Made by a program: the position numbers and the translations under genes. A model generated the notes under the pieces. The model was not told the DNA's origin and ran no database searches. It worked only from the letters and a program-made list of their open reading frames with translations. From positions 1 through 64,000 of the forward strand of contig CAKRTC010000001.1 of assembly GCA_934402055.1 (NCBI GenBank): DNA of 64,000 bases, read 5' to 3'. This document shows positions 15,741-24,694 of the stretch, in pieces; within the stretch, counting starts at the first letter, position 1; the number at the start of each line of letters is the position of its first letter. This DNA comes from an uncultured Lachnospiraceae bacterium (GTDB lineage Bacteria; Bacillota; Clostridia; Lachnospirales; Lachnospiraceae).

Positions 15741-16826
15741 ATGAATATGAAATCAAAGAAGATCAGATCTAATATCATTACCTTCGGACTTGTCATAGTT
15801 TTCTATGCTGTCATGGAGGCCATGCTTGTGACAGGCAACATGAGCTCACTGATGAAGGGACTGCTTGTCCCGCTTTGCTATTACATGATACTTGCGGCTT
15901 CACTTAATCTGGTTGTCGGAATATCCGGAGAGCTCAGTCTCGGTCATGCGGGCTTTATGTGTATAGGAGCCTTCAGCTCGGCTGTATTTGCACGTATGGT
16001 AGGTGACTCCATACCGGGCGGAGCAGAGCTTTTTATCTCGGTACTTATCGGTGCTGCATTTGCGGCAATATTCGGATTCCTTATCGGTATCCCGGTACTG
16101 AGACTAAGAGGCGATTATCTTGCCATAGTTACTCTTGCCTTCGGTGAGATCATAAAGAATGTTATAAATGCCGTTTATCTTGGAGTTGATTCCAACGGCG
16201 TACATGTCTCACTCAAGGATGTTAAGAGTCTCGGACTCTTAGATGACGGTGAGGTGATAATCAAGGGTGCACAGGGTATCGGTAATCTGCCTCGTAATGC
16301 GACATTTACCATAGGTATAGTGCTGCTTCTTATCACACTTTTTATCATTACAAACTTAGTGAATTCAAGACAGGGACGTGCCATCATGTCGAGCCGTGAT
16401 AATCGTATTGCGGCTGAGTCGGTAGGTCTCAATGTATCGGAATATAAGCTGACTGCTTTTGTTATATCGGCAGCGCTTGCGGGAGTTGCGGGTGTACTCT
16501 ACAGTCACAATCTTGCCAATCTTCAGGCAACAAGCAAGAACTTCGGATACAATCAGTCGATATTGATACTTGTATTCGTTGTACTCGGAGGCATAGGAAA
16601 TATCCGCGGTTCTCTTATTGCTGCACTGGTGCTTACTATACTTCCGGAGAAGCTCAGATTCTTTAATGATTACCGTATGCTTATCTATGCAATCGTGCTC
16701 ATAGTTATGATGATCATGACATCTGCGCCTAAGGTAGTTGCATGGAGAAAGATGGTAGCAGAGAAGTATTTTAAGAAGTCTCGAGAGACTGAAGCCGGTG
16801 GTAAAACCGATGCGAAGGAGGTATAA
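15741..16826 (+). CDS. livM: Branched-chain amino-acid ABC transporter permease LivM
   Basis: A 361-residue inner-membrane permease, second half of the pore. Diagnostic stretches are ISGELSLGHAGFMCIGAFSSA near the N-terminus, PVLRLRGDYLAIVTLAFGEIIK in the middle, and LVFVVLGGIGNIRGSLIAALVL near the C-terminus. The start at 15741 is chosen because GGAGG lies 7 nt upstream, 13 nt after the livH stop; a longer frame would overlap livH deeply. The C-terminal tail is charged and cytoplasmic. livG begins 2 nt after its stop. Confidence 0.94.
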   Translation: MNMKSKKIRSNIITFGLVIVFYAVMEAMLVTGNMSSLMKGLLVPLCYYMILAASLNLVVGISGELSLGHAGFMCIGAFSSAVFARMVGDSIPGGAELFISVLIGAAFAAIFGFLIGIPVLRLRGDYLAIVTLAFGEIIKNVINAVYLGVDSNGVHVSLKDVKSLGLLDDGEVIIKGAQGIGNLPRNATFTIGIVLLLITLFIITNLVNSRQGRAIMSSRDNRIAAESVGLNVSEYKLTAFVISAALAGVAGVLYSHNLANLQATSKNFGYNQSILILVFVVLGGIGNIRGSLIAALVLTILPEKLRFFNDYRMLIYAIVLIVMMIMTSAPKVVAWRKMVAEKYFKKSRETEAGGKTDAKEV

Positions 16827-16828
16827 GC

Positions 16829-17605
16829 ATGGCAGAAAGTAATGAGAAGTATCTGCTTGATGTAAGCAATATCAGCATTTCCTTCGGCGGACTTAAGGCT
16901 GTTGACGATTTCAGTATCAAGATAAAGAAAAATGAACTTTACGGTCTTATCGGACCTAACGGGGCCGGTAAGACTACGGTGTTCAACCTGCTTACCGGAG
17001 TGTATAAAGCTGATACAGGATTTATCAGACTTGACGGTCAGGATATAACAGGCAAGAAGACAACGGAGATCAATAAGACAGGTATAGCACGTACCTTCCA
17101 GAACATAAGACTGTTTAACAATCTGTCTGTCATAGATAATGTTAAGGTCGGACTGCATGAGAAGCACAGATATTCATTATTTGAAGGTATCACACATCTC
17201 GGCAAGTACGGCAGAGTCGAAAAGGAGATAACAGAAAAGGCATATGAGCTTATCAAGGTCTTTGAGCTGCAGGATTTTGCAGACTTTAAGGCAAGTCAGC
17301 TGCCATACGGTAAGCAGAGAAAGCTTGAGATAGCACGTGCGCTTGCAACCGATCCCAAGCTTATTCTGCTTGATGAGCCTGCAGCGGGAATGAACCCTCA
17401 GGAGACTCAGGAGCTTATGGATACTATCCGTTTTGTGCGTGATAAATTTGACATGACTGTGCTTCTTATCGAGCATGACATGAAGCTTGTAAGCGGAATC
17501 TGCGACAGACTGACGGTGCTTAATTTCGGACATATGCTTGCAGAGGGCGAAACAAAGGAAGTACTTAATGATCCGAAGGTCATCAAAGCTTATCTCGGAG
17601 ACTAA
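16829..17605 (+). CDS. livG: Branched-chain amino-acid ABC transporter ATP-binding protein LivG
   Basis: A 258-residue ATPase on the cytoplasmic face. Walker A is GPNGAGKTT (residues ~42-50), Walker B is LILLDEPAAGMNP, and the H-loop is LLIEHDM. The ABC signature position reads LPYGKQRKLEIARAL, as is usual for LivG proteins, instead of LSGGQ. GGAGG lies in the last codons of livM, showing translational coupling. It pairs with LivF to drive uptake. Confidence 0.94.
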   Translation: MAESNEKYLLDVSNISISFGGLKAVDDFSIKIKKNELYGLIGPNGAGKTTVFNLLTGVYKADTGFIRLDGQDITGKKTTEINKTGIARTFQNIRLFNNLSVIDNVKVGLHEKHRYSLFEGITHLGKYGRVEKEITEKAYELIKVFELQDFADFKASQLPYGKQRKLEIARALATDPKLILLDEPAAGMNPQETQELMDTIRFVRDKFDMTVLLIEHDMKLVSGICDRLTVLNFGHMLAEGETKEVLNDPKVIKAYLGD

Positions 17606-17617
17606 AAGGAGCGCGCA

Positions 17618-18331
17618 ATGGAAAATATACTTGAAGTTAAAAATCTGAATGTATTTTACGGCGTGATCCATGCCATCAAGGATGTGTCATTTACCGTAAA
17701 AGAGGGAGAGATAGTAACTCTTATCGGAGCCAACGGAGCCGGTAAGACCACGACGCTTCAGACTGTGACCGGACTTATCAAGGCACGCAGCGGAGAGGTA
17801 ATATATAAGGGAGAGAATATCGTCAGCACACCGGGATATAAGCTGGTGGGCAGAGGTCTTGCTCATGTGCCGGAGGGACGAAGAGTATTTGCAGATCTGA
17901 GTGTATATCAGAACCTTAAGCTCGGTGCATATACACGAAACGATGCTGACAGCATTGCCAAGGATCTTGAGATGGTTTATGAGAGATTCCCGAGACTAAA
18001 AGAGCGTGTCAATCAGCCGGCAGGAACACTTTCCGGCGGTGAGCAGCAGATGCTTGCCATGGGCAGAGCACTTATGTCAAAGCCTAAGATGATACTGCTG
18101 GATGAGCCCTCAATGGGACTTTCACCGATCTACGTTAATGAGATATTTGATATTATCAAGAAGATAAATGCGGATGGTGTTACTGTACTGCTTGTAGAGC
18201 AGAACGCAAACAAGGCACTTAATATAGCAAACAGAGCATATGTGCTGGAGACAGGTAAGATAGTGCTTGAGGGCGATGCTCACGAGCTTCTGACCAACCC
18301 TCAGGTCAAGGCGGCATATCTGTCGGAATAA
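17618..18331 (+). CDS. livF: Branched-chain amino-acid ABC transporter ATP-binding protein LivF
   Basis: A 237-residue ATPase, partner of LivG. It has Walker A GANGAGKTT, the canonical signature LSGGEQQMLAMGRAL, Walker B MILLDEPSMGLSP and the H-loop LLVEQNA. The VPEGRRVF motif is typical of LivF. An AAAGGAG site lies 7-8 nt upstream, 12 nt after livG. It is the last gene of the operon and is followed by a strong terminator. Confidence 0.94.
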   Translation: MENILEVKNLNVFYGVIHAIKDVSFTVKEGEIVTLIGANGAGKTTTLQTVTGLIKARSGEVIYKGENIVSTPGYKLVGRGLAHVPEGRRVFADLSVYQNLKLGAYTRNDADSIAKDLEMVYERFPRLKERVNQPAGTLSGGEQQMLAMGRALMSKPKMILLDEPSMGLSPIYVNEIFDIIKKINADGVTVLLVEQNANKALNIANRAYVLETGKIVLEGDAHELLTNPQVKAAYLSE

Positions 18332-18354
18332 AAAAAGTAAATAATAAACAAACA

Positions 18355-18395
18355 AACACCCGGATAAGCCGAAGCAGCTTTGTCCGGGTGTTTTT
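18355..18395 (+). terminator. Terminator of the liv operon
   Basis: AACACCCGGA pairs with TCCGGGTGTT over an 18-nt loop and ends in T5. Confidence 0.85.
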
Positions 18396-18685
18396 GAAAG
18401 TGAAGCCTACGGTATCGGCAAGTAAAGCGGACTGGAAGCAGTCTAAGGCCTGATAAATTCAATAAAATAAATAGTCAGAGATTGTATAATGCTCACAAAA
18501 AAGCTTTTAAGTCCCTTTTCTTCTTGCATTGTCAAATGTATAACGTTATTATGCATGTGTAACAATTTAATAGAGTCTGGCATATATCGTCTGTTGCAGT
18601 CAGGCGATATGGAGCTCATAGGCGAAGCAAACGGACAATGGGTGGTTCGGAGCAAGGCTTATGAGGCATGTCGTTCATTAGTTGA
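18396..18685. other. Intergenic stretch before the riboswitch
   Basis: A 66-codon frame at 18489-18689 has no ribosome site, and its ATG overlaps a TATAAT (18485-18490) that may be part of the promoter for the downstream riboswitch transcript. No other gene is visible here. Confidence 0.45.
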
Positions 18686-18791
18686 GTAGAGTAGGATGCT
18701 GTGCGTCAAGTTACGGGGGATGGGAAGTTGTCCCCGGCCGAAAGAACCTCTAAGTTAAGGTTCTGCGATACAGTTTCCGCGTCCGCTGCCG
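18686..18791 (+). ncRNA. Tetrahydrofolate (THF) riboswitch aptamer
   Basis: The sequence follows the THF-I riboswitch order: GAGTAGGATGC, GTGCGTCAAGT, GGATGGGAAGTTGT, CCGAAAGAACC, a variable hairpin, and GCGTCCGCTGCC. Aligned by eye with the known class these blocks fall in the right order and spacing. It lies directly upstream of a folate-type ECF S component, the usual target. Assignment is by recalled consensus, not by a covariance search. Confidence 0.85.
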
Positions 18792-18812
18792 ACAAGGGAT
18801 GAAACGGGGAAT

Positions 18813-18844
18813 CTCCTTTGTGGCAACACGAAAGGAGTTTTTTT
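18813..18844 (+). terminator. Riboswitch expression hairpin, terminator that also hides the ribosome site
   Basis: CTCCTTTGTG-GCAA-CACGAAAGGAG forms a strong hairpin followed by T7 that runs straight into the ATG. The right arm contains the AAAGGAG ribosome site, so one hairpin can stop transcription and block translation. Confidence 0.8.
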
Positions 18845-19381
18845 ATGTCACAATCAAAGAAAGTAGCAGTTTTAGGCATGTTGTCAGCAATGTGCGCAGT
18901 CCTTGGTTATATCTCCATAGACTTCGCCAATCTGAGATTTACCTTTGTTAGTTTTCCTGTTTATATAGGCGCATTTTTATGCGGAGGAATTGAAGGTCTG
19001 CTTATAGGCTTTGTAGGAAACTTTATCTATCAGCTCTTGAAGTTCGGAGTTACCGCAACTACCGTGCTTTGGATAATTCCTTATGCTGCAGCAGGTTTTG
19101 TGGCAGGCCGTTATGCGATGTCCAAGAATTTTAACCTGACAAGCAAGCAGACTTTGTTTATACTTATTGTCTGTGAGGTAATGATATCAATTCTCAATAC
19201 GATATCCTTCTTCATTGATGCCAAGATATACGGCTACTACAATCCTGTAACCATGTTCGGTGCTATACCGATGAGATTTGTTAATACATTTATCAGAGCA
19301 TTCATCTACTACGCTGTTATTCCTACAGTTATGCAGGCTGTAAGACGAGTGATGAAGGGCTCGATAAGAGAGAATGCTTAA
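18845..19381 (+). CDS. folT: Folate-type ECF transporter S component (FolT-like)
   Basis: A 178-residue membrane protein with about six helices. The pattern ISIDFANLRFTFVSFPVYIGAFLCGGIEGLLIGFVGNFIYQL and the later IPYAAAGFVAGRY match folate-family ECF S subunits. It binds folate outside the cell and shares the EcfAA'T module, which is not in this window. The start at 18845 follows AAAGGAG with a 7-nt T-run as spacer; a longer frame from 18818 begins inside the riboswitch hairpin. The THF riboswitch just upstream strongly supports the substrate. Confidence 0.9.
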   Translation: MSQSKKVAVLGMLSAMCAVLGYISIDFANLRFTFVSFPVYIGAFLCGGIEGLLIGFVGNFIYQLLKFGVTATTVLWIIPYAAAGFVAGRYAMSKNFNLTSKQTLFILIVCEVMISILNTISFFIDAKIYGYYNPVTMFGAIPMRFVNTFIRAFIYYAVIPTVMQAVRRVMKGSIRENA

Positions 19382-19387
19382 TTTATT

Positions 19388-20287
19388 ATGAAGAACAGCC
19401 TTGATGCATATCAGACCTTTTATCAGGTAGCACGTTACCACGGCTTTACACAAGCCGCGGCAGCAACACACACCAGTCAGCCTAATCTGACCAGAACGAT
19501 CAAAAATCTTGAAAATGAGCTGGGATGCACCTTGTTTGTGCGCAGCAAAAAGGGAGTAAAGCTTACACCGGAGGGAGAAAAGCTGTATGTCCATGCAGCT
19601 GCCGCAATCGAACATCTGGAGGCTGCGGAAGCAGAGATAGCGGCAGACAGAGGACTTGAGGCCGGATATGTCAATATAGCGGCAACGGAGGTAGCACTGC
19701 ATTGCTCACTGCTTCCCGTCATAAGCAAGTTCAGACAGCGTTATCCGGGAGCACATGTACGAGTTATTAACAGCAATACCCCTCAGGCGGTTGAAACCTT
19801 AAGAGACGGGCTTGCGGATCTGGCACTTGTTACGACACCGCTCGAGGAGAACCGTGCGATAGTATCGAAGGAGCTCAGACAGATGCAGGAGGTTCCGGTA
19901 TGCAGTATGGCGTTTGCCGATAAGCTGCGCGGCAAGGTCACTCTCGAGGAGATAGCCAGATATCCGATAATAGGACTCGGTGCACATACGGGGTCATTCG
20001 AGTTTTTTGCAAATGTTTTTGCGGCTAACGGTATTGAATTTAAGCCCGAGATAGAAGCATCGACGGCAGACCAGATACTGCCTATGATAAAGGGAGATCT
20101 CGGAATAGGGTTTATACCTATGGATTTCCTTGCTTCGGAAAATGAAAACAGTTCTCTTATGGTGATAGATATAGATAAGCCTATACCGGCAAGGTCTGTA
20201 TGTATGCTTAAGAGACGGCATGATACCTTAAGTCTTGCAGCCAAGACGCTTGAAGAAATGATACTGGATACGGTTGAAAGTGCGTGA
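19388..20287 (+). CDS. LysR-family transcriptional regulator
   Basis: A 299-residue regulator. The N-terminal winged helix (residues 1-62; YQVARYHGFTQAAAATHTSQPNLTRTIKNLENELGCTLFVRSKKGVKLTPEG) is textbook LysR, and the rest is the two-lobed effector-binding domain. It begins 6 nt after folT, in the same direction, and is probably read from the same transcript, so the riboswitch may also affect it. The ribosome site is weak (GAGAGA within the end of folT), consistent with coupling. Its target and effector are unknown; a link to one-carbon or folate metabolism is only suggested by position. Confidence 0.9.
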   Translation: MKNSLDAYQTFYQVARYHGFTQAAAATHTSQPNLTRTIKNLENELGCTLFVRSKKGVKLTPEGEKLYVHAAAAIEHLEAAEAEIAADRGLEAGYVNIAATEVALHCSLLPVISKFRQRYPGAHVRVINSNTPQAVETLRDGLADLALVTTPLEENRAIVSKELRQMQEVPVCSMAFADKLRGKVTLEEIARYPIIGLGAHTGSFEFFANVFAANGIEFKPEIEASTADQILPMIKGDLGIGFIPMDFLASENENSSLMVIDIDKPIPARSVCMLKRRHDTLSLAAKTLEEMILDTVESA

Positions 20288-20310
20288 GATATCACGCACT
20301 TTTAAATTTT
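20277..20310 (+). terminator. Terminator overlapping the end of the LysR gene
   Basis: AAAGTGCGTGA-GATA-TCACGCACTTT is a perfect 11-bp hairpin whose left arm contains the stop codon; a TAAATTTT tail follows. Confidence 0.8.
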
Positions 20311-20398
20311 AATGCTTGAACGTATTTTGTTTGATATGTTACTATTGATTCGAGTTTGCAGCAGTTGTTTCTCCCAACCGTGAGGAGTTATAGATTCC

Positions 20399-22153
20399 AT
20401 GGGGGGGGTAGAGATGATTACCGAGGTAACAAAAGAATTGGCAAATAATAGTATTGAGATAAAAGGGAATATTGAAAGCAAGATATATACCGGAACAGGC
20501 AGGAGAAAGGTACTTATTGTTGAGGATGTCGAGCTTAACAGAGATATACTGAGTATGATCTTGAGCGAGGAATACGATGTCCTTACTGCGGAGAACGGAG
20601 AGATAGGACTTGAGCTTCTTGCAAAGCATTACAGAGAACTCTCTATTGTGCTCTTGGACATGTATATGCCTGTATGCGACGGCTTCGAATTCCTAAGAAG
20701 GAGCAGGGCGGATGTGCTGCTTTCAAGCGTTCCGGTCATGGTCACCACAGGCAGTGCGGGAACCAATGACGAGGTCAAATGCCTTGAGCTCGGAGCATCG
20801 GATTTCATTACCAAGCCTTATAACAGCAGACTGGTGCTCAGCCGAATAAAGAGTATCATCAGACTTCATGAGTCTGATGCCACGCTTGCCGCAATTGAGT
20901 ATGATGAACTGACCGGGCTCTATACAAGGCCGGCATTTAATCATTATGCCGAAATAATGATCAACAATTCCGGTGATGATGTACTCAGTATGATAGTTGC
21001 CGAGGTGGAGAACCTTAACCGACTGGAAATCAATGTGGGTGAGAAGCGCTGTGACGAAATAATCAGATATTTCGGAAGCGAGCTGCCTAAGAATGCAGAC
21101 AAAGAAATTATCGGCTTCAGAAAGGATAATTTCTTATATTTTCTGCTCAGGGCGGACGAATGCGATCCTCTTAAATATATGGATAAGGCTAAGCAGATCG
21201 AAAAGGCTTCACCGTTTGCAAATGTCGTCATGAAGTACGGATTCTATTTCGGAATAGATAAGACGGCTGCAATCACTGAGCTTTGCGACAGAGTAAGGCT
21301 TACCGTAGAAAGTGTTAACGGAAGTTTTCTCACCGAGTATGCCGTATACAATGATAATATTGCAAAGAGTGAGCTTGAACGATTTGAGATGGAGAGCAGC
21401 TTTGAACAAGCGATAGCCAATAAGGAGTTCGTGACAGTACTCCAGCCCAAATATGATGTTACAAGTGAGAGGATAGTTGCCGCCGAGGCACTTGTCAGAT
21501 GGAAGAGATCAGACGGAAGTATGGTATCGCCGGGAGCATTTATACCTCTTTTTGAAAAGGACGGACTTATTATCAGACTGGATGAGTATATCTTCAGACA
21601 TGTCTGTGAGATTCAAAAGCACGCTCTTGAGCTGGGAAAGGCTTTGATCCGCATATCTGTCAATCTGTCCAGACAGACGCTTATAAGCGAGGATGTTGCC
21701 GAGAAATATTCACGTATAGTAAGAGAGGCAGGGATACCTTTTGACTGCATATCAATAGAGCTTACGGAGTCCTTTGCAATAGAAAACAGCCGTATGAGTG
21801 AGCTTGCGGAGAAGCTTGTAAATGCAGGCTTCAGACTCGATATGGATGATTTCGGTTCGGGATACTCTTCAATGTCGAGCTTTGTTTCCTTACCGCTCAG
21901 TGTGGTTAAGCTTGATAAATCATTAATAGACAGGATAGGAGATAAGAGAGGCGAGATCATTATAGAGTATACTATAGTGATAGCACACAAGCTTGACATG
22001 ATAGTTATTGCCGAAGGAGTAGAGCGTGTCGAGCAGCTTGAGTTCCTGAGAACAGTCAATTGCGATCTTATTCAGGGCTTTTATTTCAGTCCTCCGGTCA
22101 GCGAAGAAAAATTTATAGACATGATGATGAAACAACAGAAGAACAACGGATAA
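20399..22153 (+). CDS. REC - degenerate GGDEF - EAL c-di-GMP phosphodiesterase
   Basis: A 584-residue cytoplasmic signalling protein. A response-regulator receiver domain (residues ~35-155) carries the phosphoacceptor Asp in VLLDMYMP. A GGDEF domain (~165-290) is degenerate, with FRKDNF where GGDEF should be. A C-terminal EAL domain (~310-560) keeps all key residues: EALVRW, SVNLS, ELTES, DDFGSGYSS, KLDKSLID, AEGVE and QGFYFS. It should hydrolyse c-di-GMP under control of an unidentified histidine kinase. Two starts are possible: ATG 20399 (GAGGAG 11 nt upstream) or ATG 20414. A run of eight G residues lies between them. Confidence 0.9.
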   Translation: MGGVEMITEVTKELANNSIEIKGNIESKIYTGTGRRKVLIVEDVELNRDILSMILSEEYDVLTAENGEIGLELLAKHYRELSIVLLDMYMPVCDGFEFLRRSRADVLLSSVPVMVTTGSAGTNDEVKCLELGASDFITKPYNSRLVLSRIKSIIRLHESDATLAAIEYDELTGLYTRPAFNHYAEIMINNSGDDVLSMIVAEVENLNRLEINVGEKRCDEIIRYFGSELPKNADKEIIGFRKDNFLYFLLRADECDPLKYMDKAKQIEKASPFANVVMKYGFYFGIDKTAAITELCDRVRLTVESVNGSFLTEYAVYNDNIAKSELERFEMESSFEQAIANKEFVTVLQPKYDVTSERIVAAEALVRWKRSDGSMVSPGAFIPLFEKDGLIIRLDEYIFRHVCEIQKHALELGKALIRISVNLSRQTLISEDVAEKYSRIVREAGIPFDCISIELTESFAIENSRMSELAEKLVNAGFRLDMDDFGSGYSSMSSFVSLPLSVVKLDKSLIDRIGDKRGEIIIEYTIVIAHKLDMIVIAEGVERVEQLEFLRTVNCDLIQGFYFSPPVSEEKFIDMMMKQQKNNG

Positions 22154-22165
22154 CAGATAGTAGAG

Positions 22166-22196
22166 CCCGAGCCTTTTGTTAAGGTGCGGGTATTTT
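22166..22196 (+). terminator. Probable terminator after the REC-EAL gene
   Basis: CCCGAGCCTT pairs with AAGGTGCGGG, with two mismatches, and a TATTTTAAT tail follows. Confidence 0.5.
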
Positions 22197-22200
22197 AATC

Positions 22201-22222
22201 CATAGGAAATTGCGCCCTATGC
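22201..22222 (+). repeat. Isolated module A terminal palindrome
   Basis: CATAGG and CCTATG flank AAATTGCGC, the reverse complement of the loop seen in module A copy 1. Only the terminal hairpin of the element is present. Confidence 0.65.
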
Positions 22223-22234
22223 AAGCAGTGGGGA

Positions 22235-24148
22235 ATGAAGGTAAAGAGTCTTAGAGAAAAAATAAAATCAATTCATATTGCGTATCCGGTCACAGCTGTA
22301 ACCGTCATACTTGTTTTTTTGCTTTGTGTCTGTGTTATATATCTGTCCGGATGGAAGAATAACAATTTTTATGCGGCAAAAGATGAGCTGGTCTCACTTG
22401 ATGACGGATGGACGGTTTCGGACAGCTATGGCAGAGTTATAGCAAAGGATGTCAGCCTGCCGTTCTCTAAGGATATAGAAGGATCGAGCATAAGTATATC
22501 AAGGAAACTGCCGGAAGGCGGAGACAAAATATCGGCACTGCTGTTTGACAATAACAGACAGCGCATGTCGGTGTATATTGATAAGGATGAGATATACTCG
22601 GTCAACCGAGGTGGTATATATAAGCTGCTTGCGGTAACAGGAACAAATATGGTCAGACTTAAGAAATATGACGACGGTGCCATATTGAGTATTACCGTAT
22701 ATGAGCCAAATAATGCACAATGTAATATAGCTCCGATAAAAGGAGGAAGTATAAGTGCCGCTAAGATATATATATCTGATCGTGAAATGTGGACACTTGT
22801 CAACATATGGATAATGCTGATAGTTGTTGTAGTACTTGTGCTTTCTTTTATCTGCATGCGATTAAAGGCTTTGAAGGACGGCAAGGTACCTACACTGCTT
22901 ATGTTCGTAAGCCTGACTGTGGTATGGGCTTTCGGAGATTCATCCTTTTATACACTGACCCCATTAAATATAGAGACAGCAGCACTCATATCATATGCTG
23001 TTTTTCCTTTTATTACTATGAGTATGATTGCATATACAATGAGCATGTGTAACGGAAGCTACAGATATCTGCGCATGCTGCTGCTCGTAAATTGCGGAAT
23101 AACTTTGCTGCGCATGCTGCTGGCAATCGGCGGAGTCGCAAAGCTCAATACAACTTTATGGATGGAACATCTGTATATAATGCTGAGTATGATGCTGTGC
23201 ATAAAATGTTCGCACAGAGAATATAAGGAACATTCGAATAAATATACGGCAAATTTATTTGTCGGACTTGTCATCGTATTTGTTATGGCGATAACGGTTG
23301 TGGCTGCATATAAGCTGAAGGTAGGAACCGCATATCGTGCTATCGGTCTGACGACCGTATCAATGTTGTTTGCATATATGTCAATAATGTCGATCTATAC
23401 AAATGTAACGGCAGCCATCGACCACAGACATGATCATGAACGCATGAACCTGCTTGAAAATGAGGTAAACACGGATTCTCTGACGGGTCTCGGAAACAGA
23501 TATGCATTTGACAGGCTGCTGGAGGAAATAGAGCGTGATCCCGAAAGCTTTGCAAGTGCGATCCTTGTTATGCTTGACCTTAACGGACTCAAATATACAA
23601 ATGATACTTACGGTCATGAAGCGGGAGATGAGCTTATAACTTATGCCGCAAAATGTATAAGCGAGACAGTCGGAAGCGAAGCGGAATGCTTCCGTATAGG
23701 CGGAGATGAATTTACCGTGGTGCTGCGTGATAATTACGGAAGTATCGATATGCGGCTTGCGGAAATGCACAGGTGGATAGAGAAACATAATAAAAATGGC
23801 CGATATAAACTGTCTATGGCAAACGGAGAGAGCAGCCTGAGATATCCGGAAGGTGATTTTAAAAGTGTCAGTGACTGGAAACAGGAAGCCGACATCAATA
23901 TGTACAATAACAAAGAGCTCAGCTCCATACGTCGTTTTGCAAAGCCGGGATCGGAATATCAGAATATATTGAGACATATTATCAATTGTGCCGGTAATTT
24001 AAACGACTGCCGTGAGGAGATAGATAAAGGTCTCGGAAGAGAATATGATCCGGAAATCGGACAGATAGTACTTGATAACTGGGATAAGATAACTGATATA
24101 CTGCTTAACAAGAGTAACAGAAACGGAAAAGGCGTGACAGAAGTATAA
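22235..24148 (+). CDS. Membrane-bound diguanylate cyclase (GGDEF)
   Basis: A 637-residue membrane protein. A first helix (~20-37) is followed by an extracytoplasmic domain (~40-185), then about seven helices (~190-390), resembling 7TMR-type sensor cyclases, then a GGDEF domain (~410-560). The active site is intact (RIGGDEFTVVL, preceded by DSLTGLGNRYAFDRLL and LDLNGLKYTNDTYGHEAGD). No RxxD inhibitory site precedes the motif, so product inhibition may be absent. It should make c-di-GMP in response to an external signal. It directly follows a c-di-GMP phosphodiesterase gene, an opposing pair. The ribosome site (GTGGGGA) sits very close to the ATG, suggesting modest translation. Confidence 0.9.
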   Translation: MKVKSLREKIKSIHIAYPVTAVTVILVFLLCVCVIYLSGWKNNNFYAAKDELVSLDDGWTVSDSYGRVIAKDVSLPFSKDIEGSSISISRKLPEGGDKISALLFDNNRQRMSVYIDKDEIYSVNRGGIYKLLAVTGTNMVRLKKYDDGAILSITVYEPNNAQCNIAPIKGGSISAAKIYISDREMWTLVNIWIMLIVVVVLVLSFICMRLKALKDGKVPTLLMFVSLTVVWAFGDSSFYTLTPLNIETAALISYAVFPFITMSMIAYTMSMCNGSYRYLRMLLLVNCGITLLRMLLAIGGVAKLNTTLWMEHLYIMLSMMLCIKCSHREYKEHSNKYTANLFVGLVIVFVMAITVVAAYKLKVGTAYRAIGLTTVSMLFAYMSIMSIYTNVTAAIDHRHDHERMNLLENEVNTDSLTGLGNRYAFDRLLEEIERDPESFASAILVMLDLNGLKYTNDTYGHEAGDELITYAAKCISETVGSEAECFRIGGDEFTVVLRDNYGSIDMRLAEMHRWIEKHNKNGRYKLSMANGESSLRYPEGDFKSVSDWKQEADINMYNNKELSSIRRFAKPGSEYQNILRHIINCAGNLNDCREEIDKGLGREYDPEIGQIVLDNWDKITDILLNKSNRNGKGVTEV

Positions 24149-24159
24149 TGCGTATCCTT

Positions 24160-24206
24160 AAGCTGCGGAGATTCATAAAATGAGTTGCCGCAGCTTATTC
24201 TTTTAT
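24160..24206 (+). terminator. Terminator after the GGDEF gene
   Basis: AAGCTGCGG pairs with CCGCAGCTT and is followed by ATTCTTTTAT. A second GC-rich hairpin (CCGGGCTG with CAGCCCGG) lies at 24220-24249 without a U-run. Confidence 0.75.
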
Positions 24207-24249
24207 AGAAAAAAGAAATCCGGGCTGCTCGTTTTATCGAACAGCCCGG

Positions 24250-24694
24250 TCATTGATCTCTAAAGTATAACGCATCCGAGTTAAAGGATAGAAAGGGTGA
24301 GGCAATTTGCAGTAATGCCTGTTTTGTTGGGGTAAATGGATCAAAAACCCGAATGCAATTATATTTTATTTGTTAGGAAGTGATTTGTTTATCTCTCTTC
24401 CTGATGGCATTATAATAACAGAAATGCTTATCATATTGAAATACATCATATATCGTTTTGCAATATATTTGAGATATGACAAATGGGCGAAAAAATGGCT
24501 AAAAGCCTAGGTTTATGGTATAATTGAACAGTTTACAAAAGCTAATTTTGGAGAAAATGACCAATAAAGAATATTGAGATTTTTAAAAATATTTTTAAAA
24601 AACTGCATTTCGGTGGACATAAGATTGAGAAAATGAAGTGTCCGACGAAGTAAGCTTAAAATCGGTATTGATAAAGTATAAGGAAGGGAATCAT
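24250..24694. other. Long intergenic region before the DUF554 gene
   Basis: No gene is seen in these ~445 bases. The right half is AT-rich and includes an extended -10 promoter, TGG-TATAAT at 24516-24524, with no clear -35. The rest of the leader to the DUF554 start shows no RNA class I recognise. Confidence 0.5.

Noticed and set aside
18489..18689. 66-codon open frame before the THF riboswitch
   Set aside because: The ATG is part of a TATAAT box, there is no ribosome site, and the end overlaps the riboswitch.
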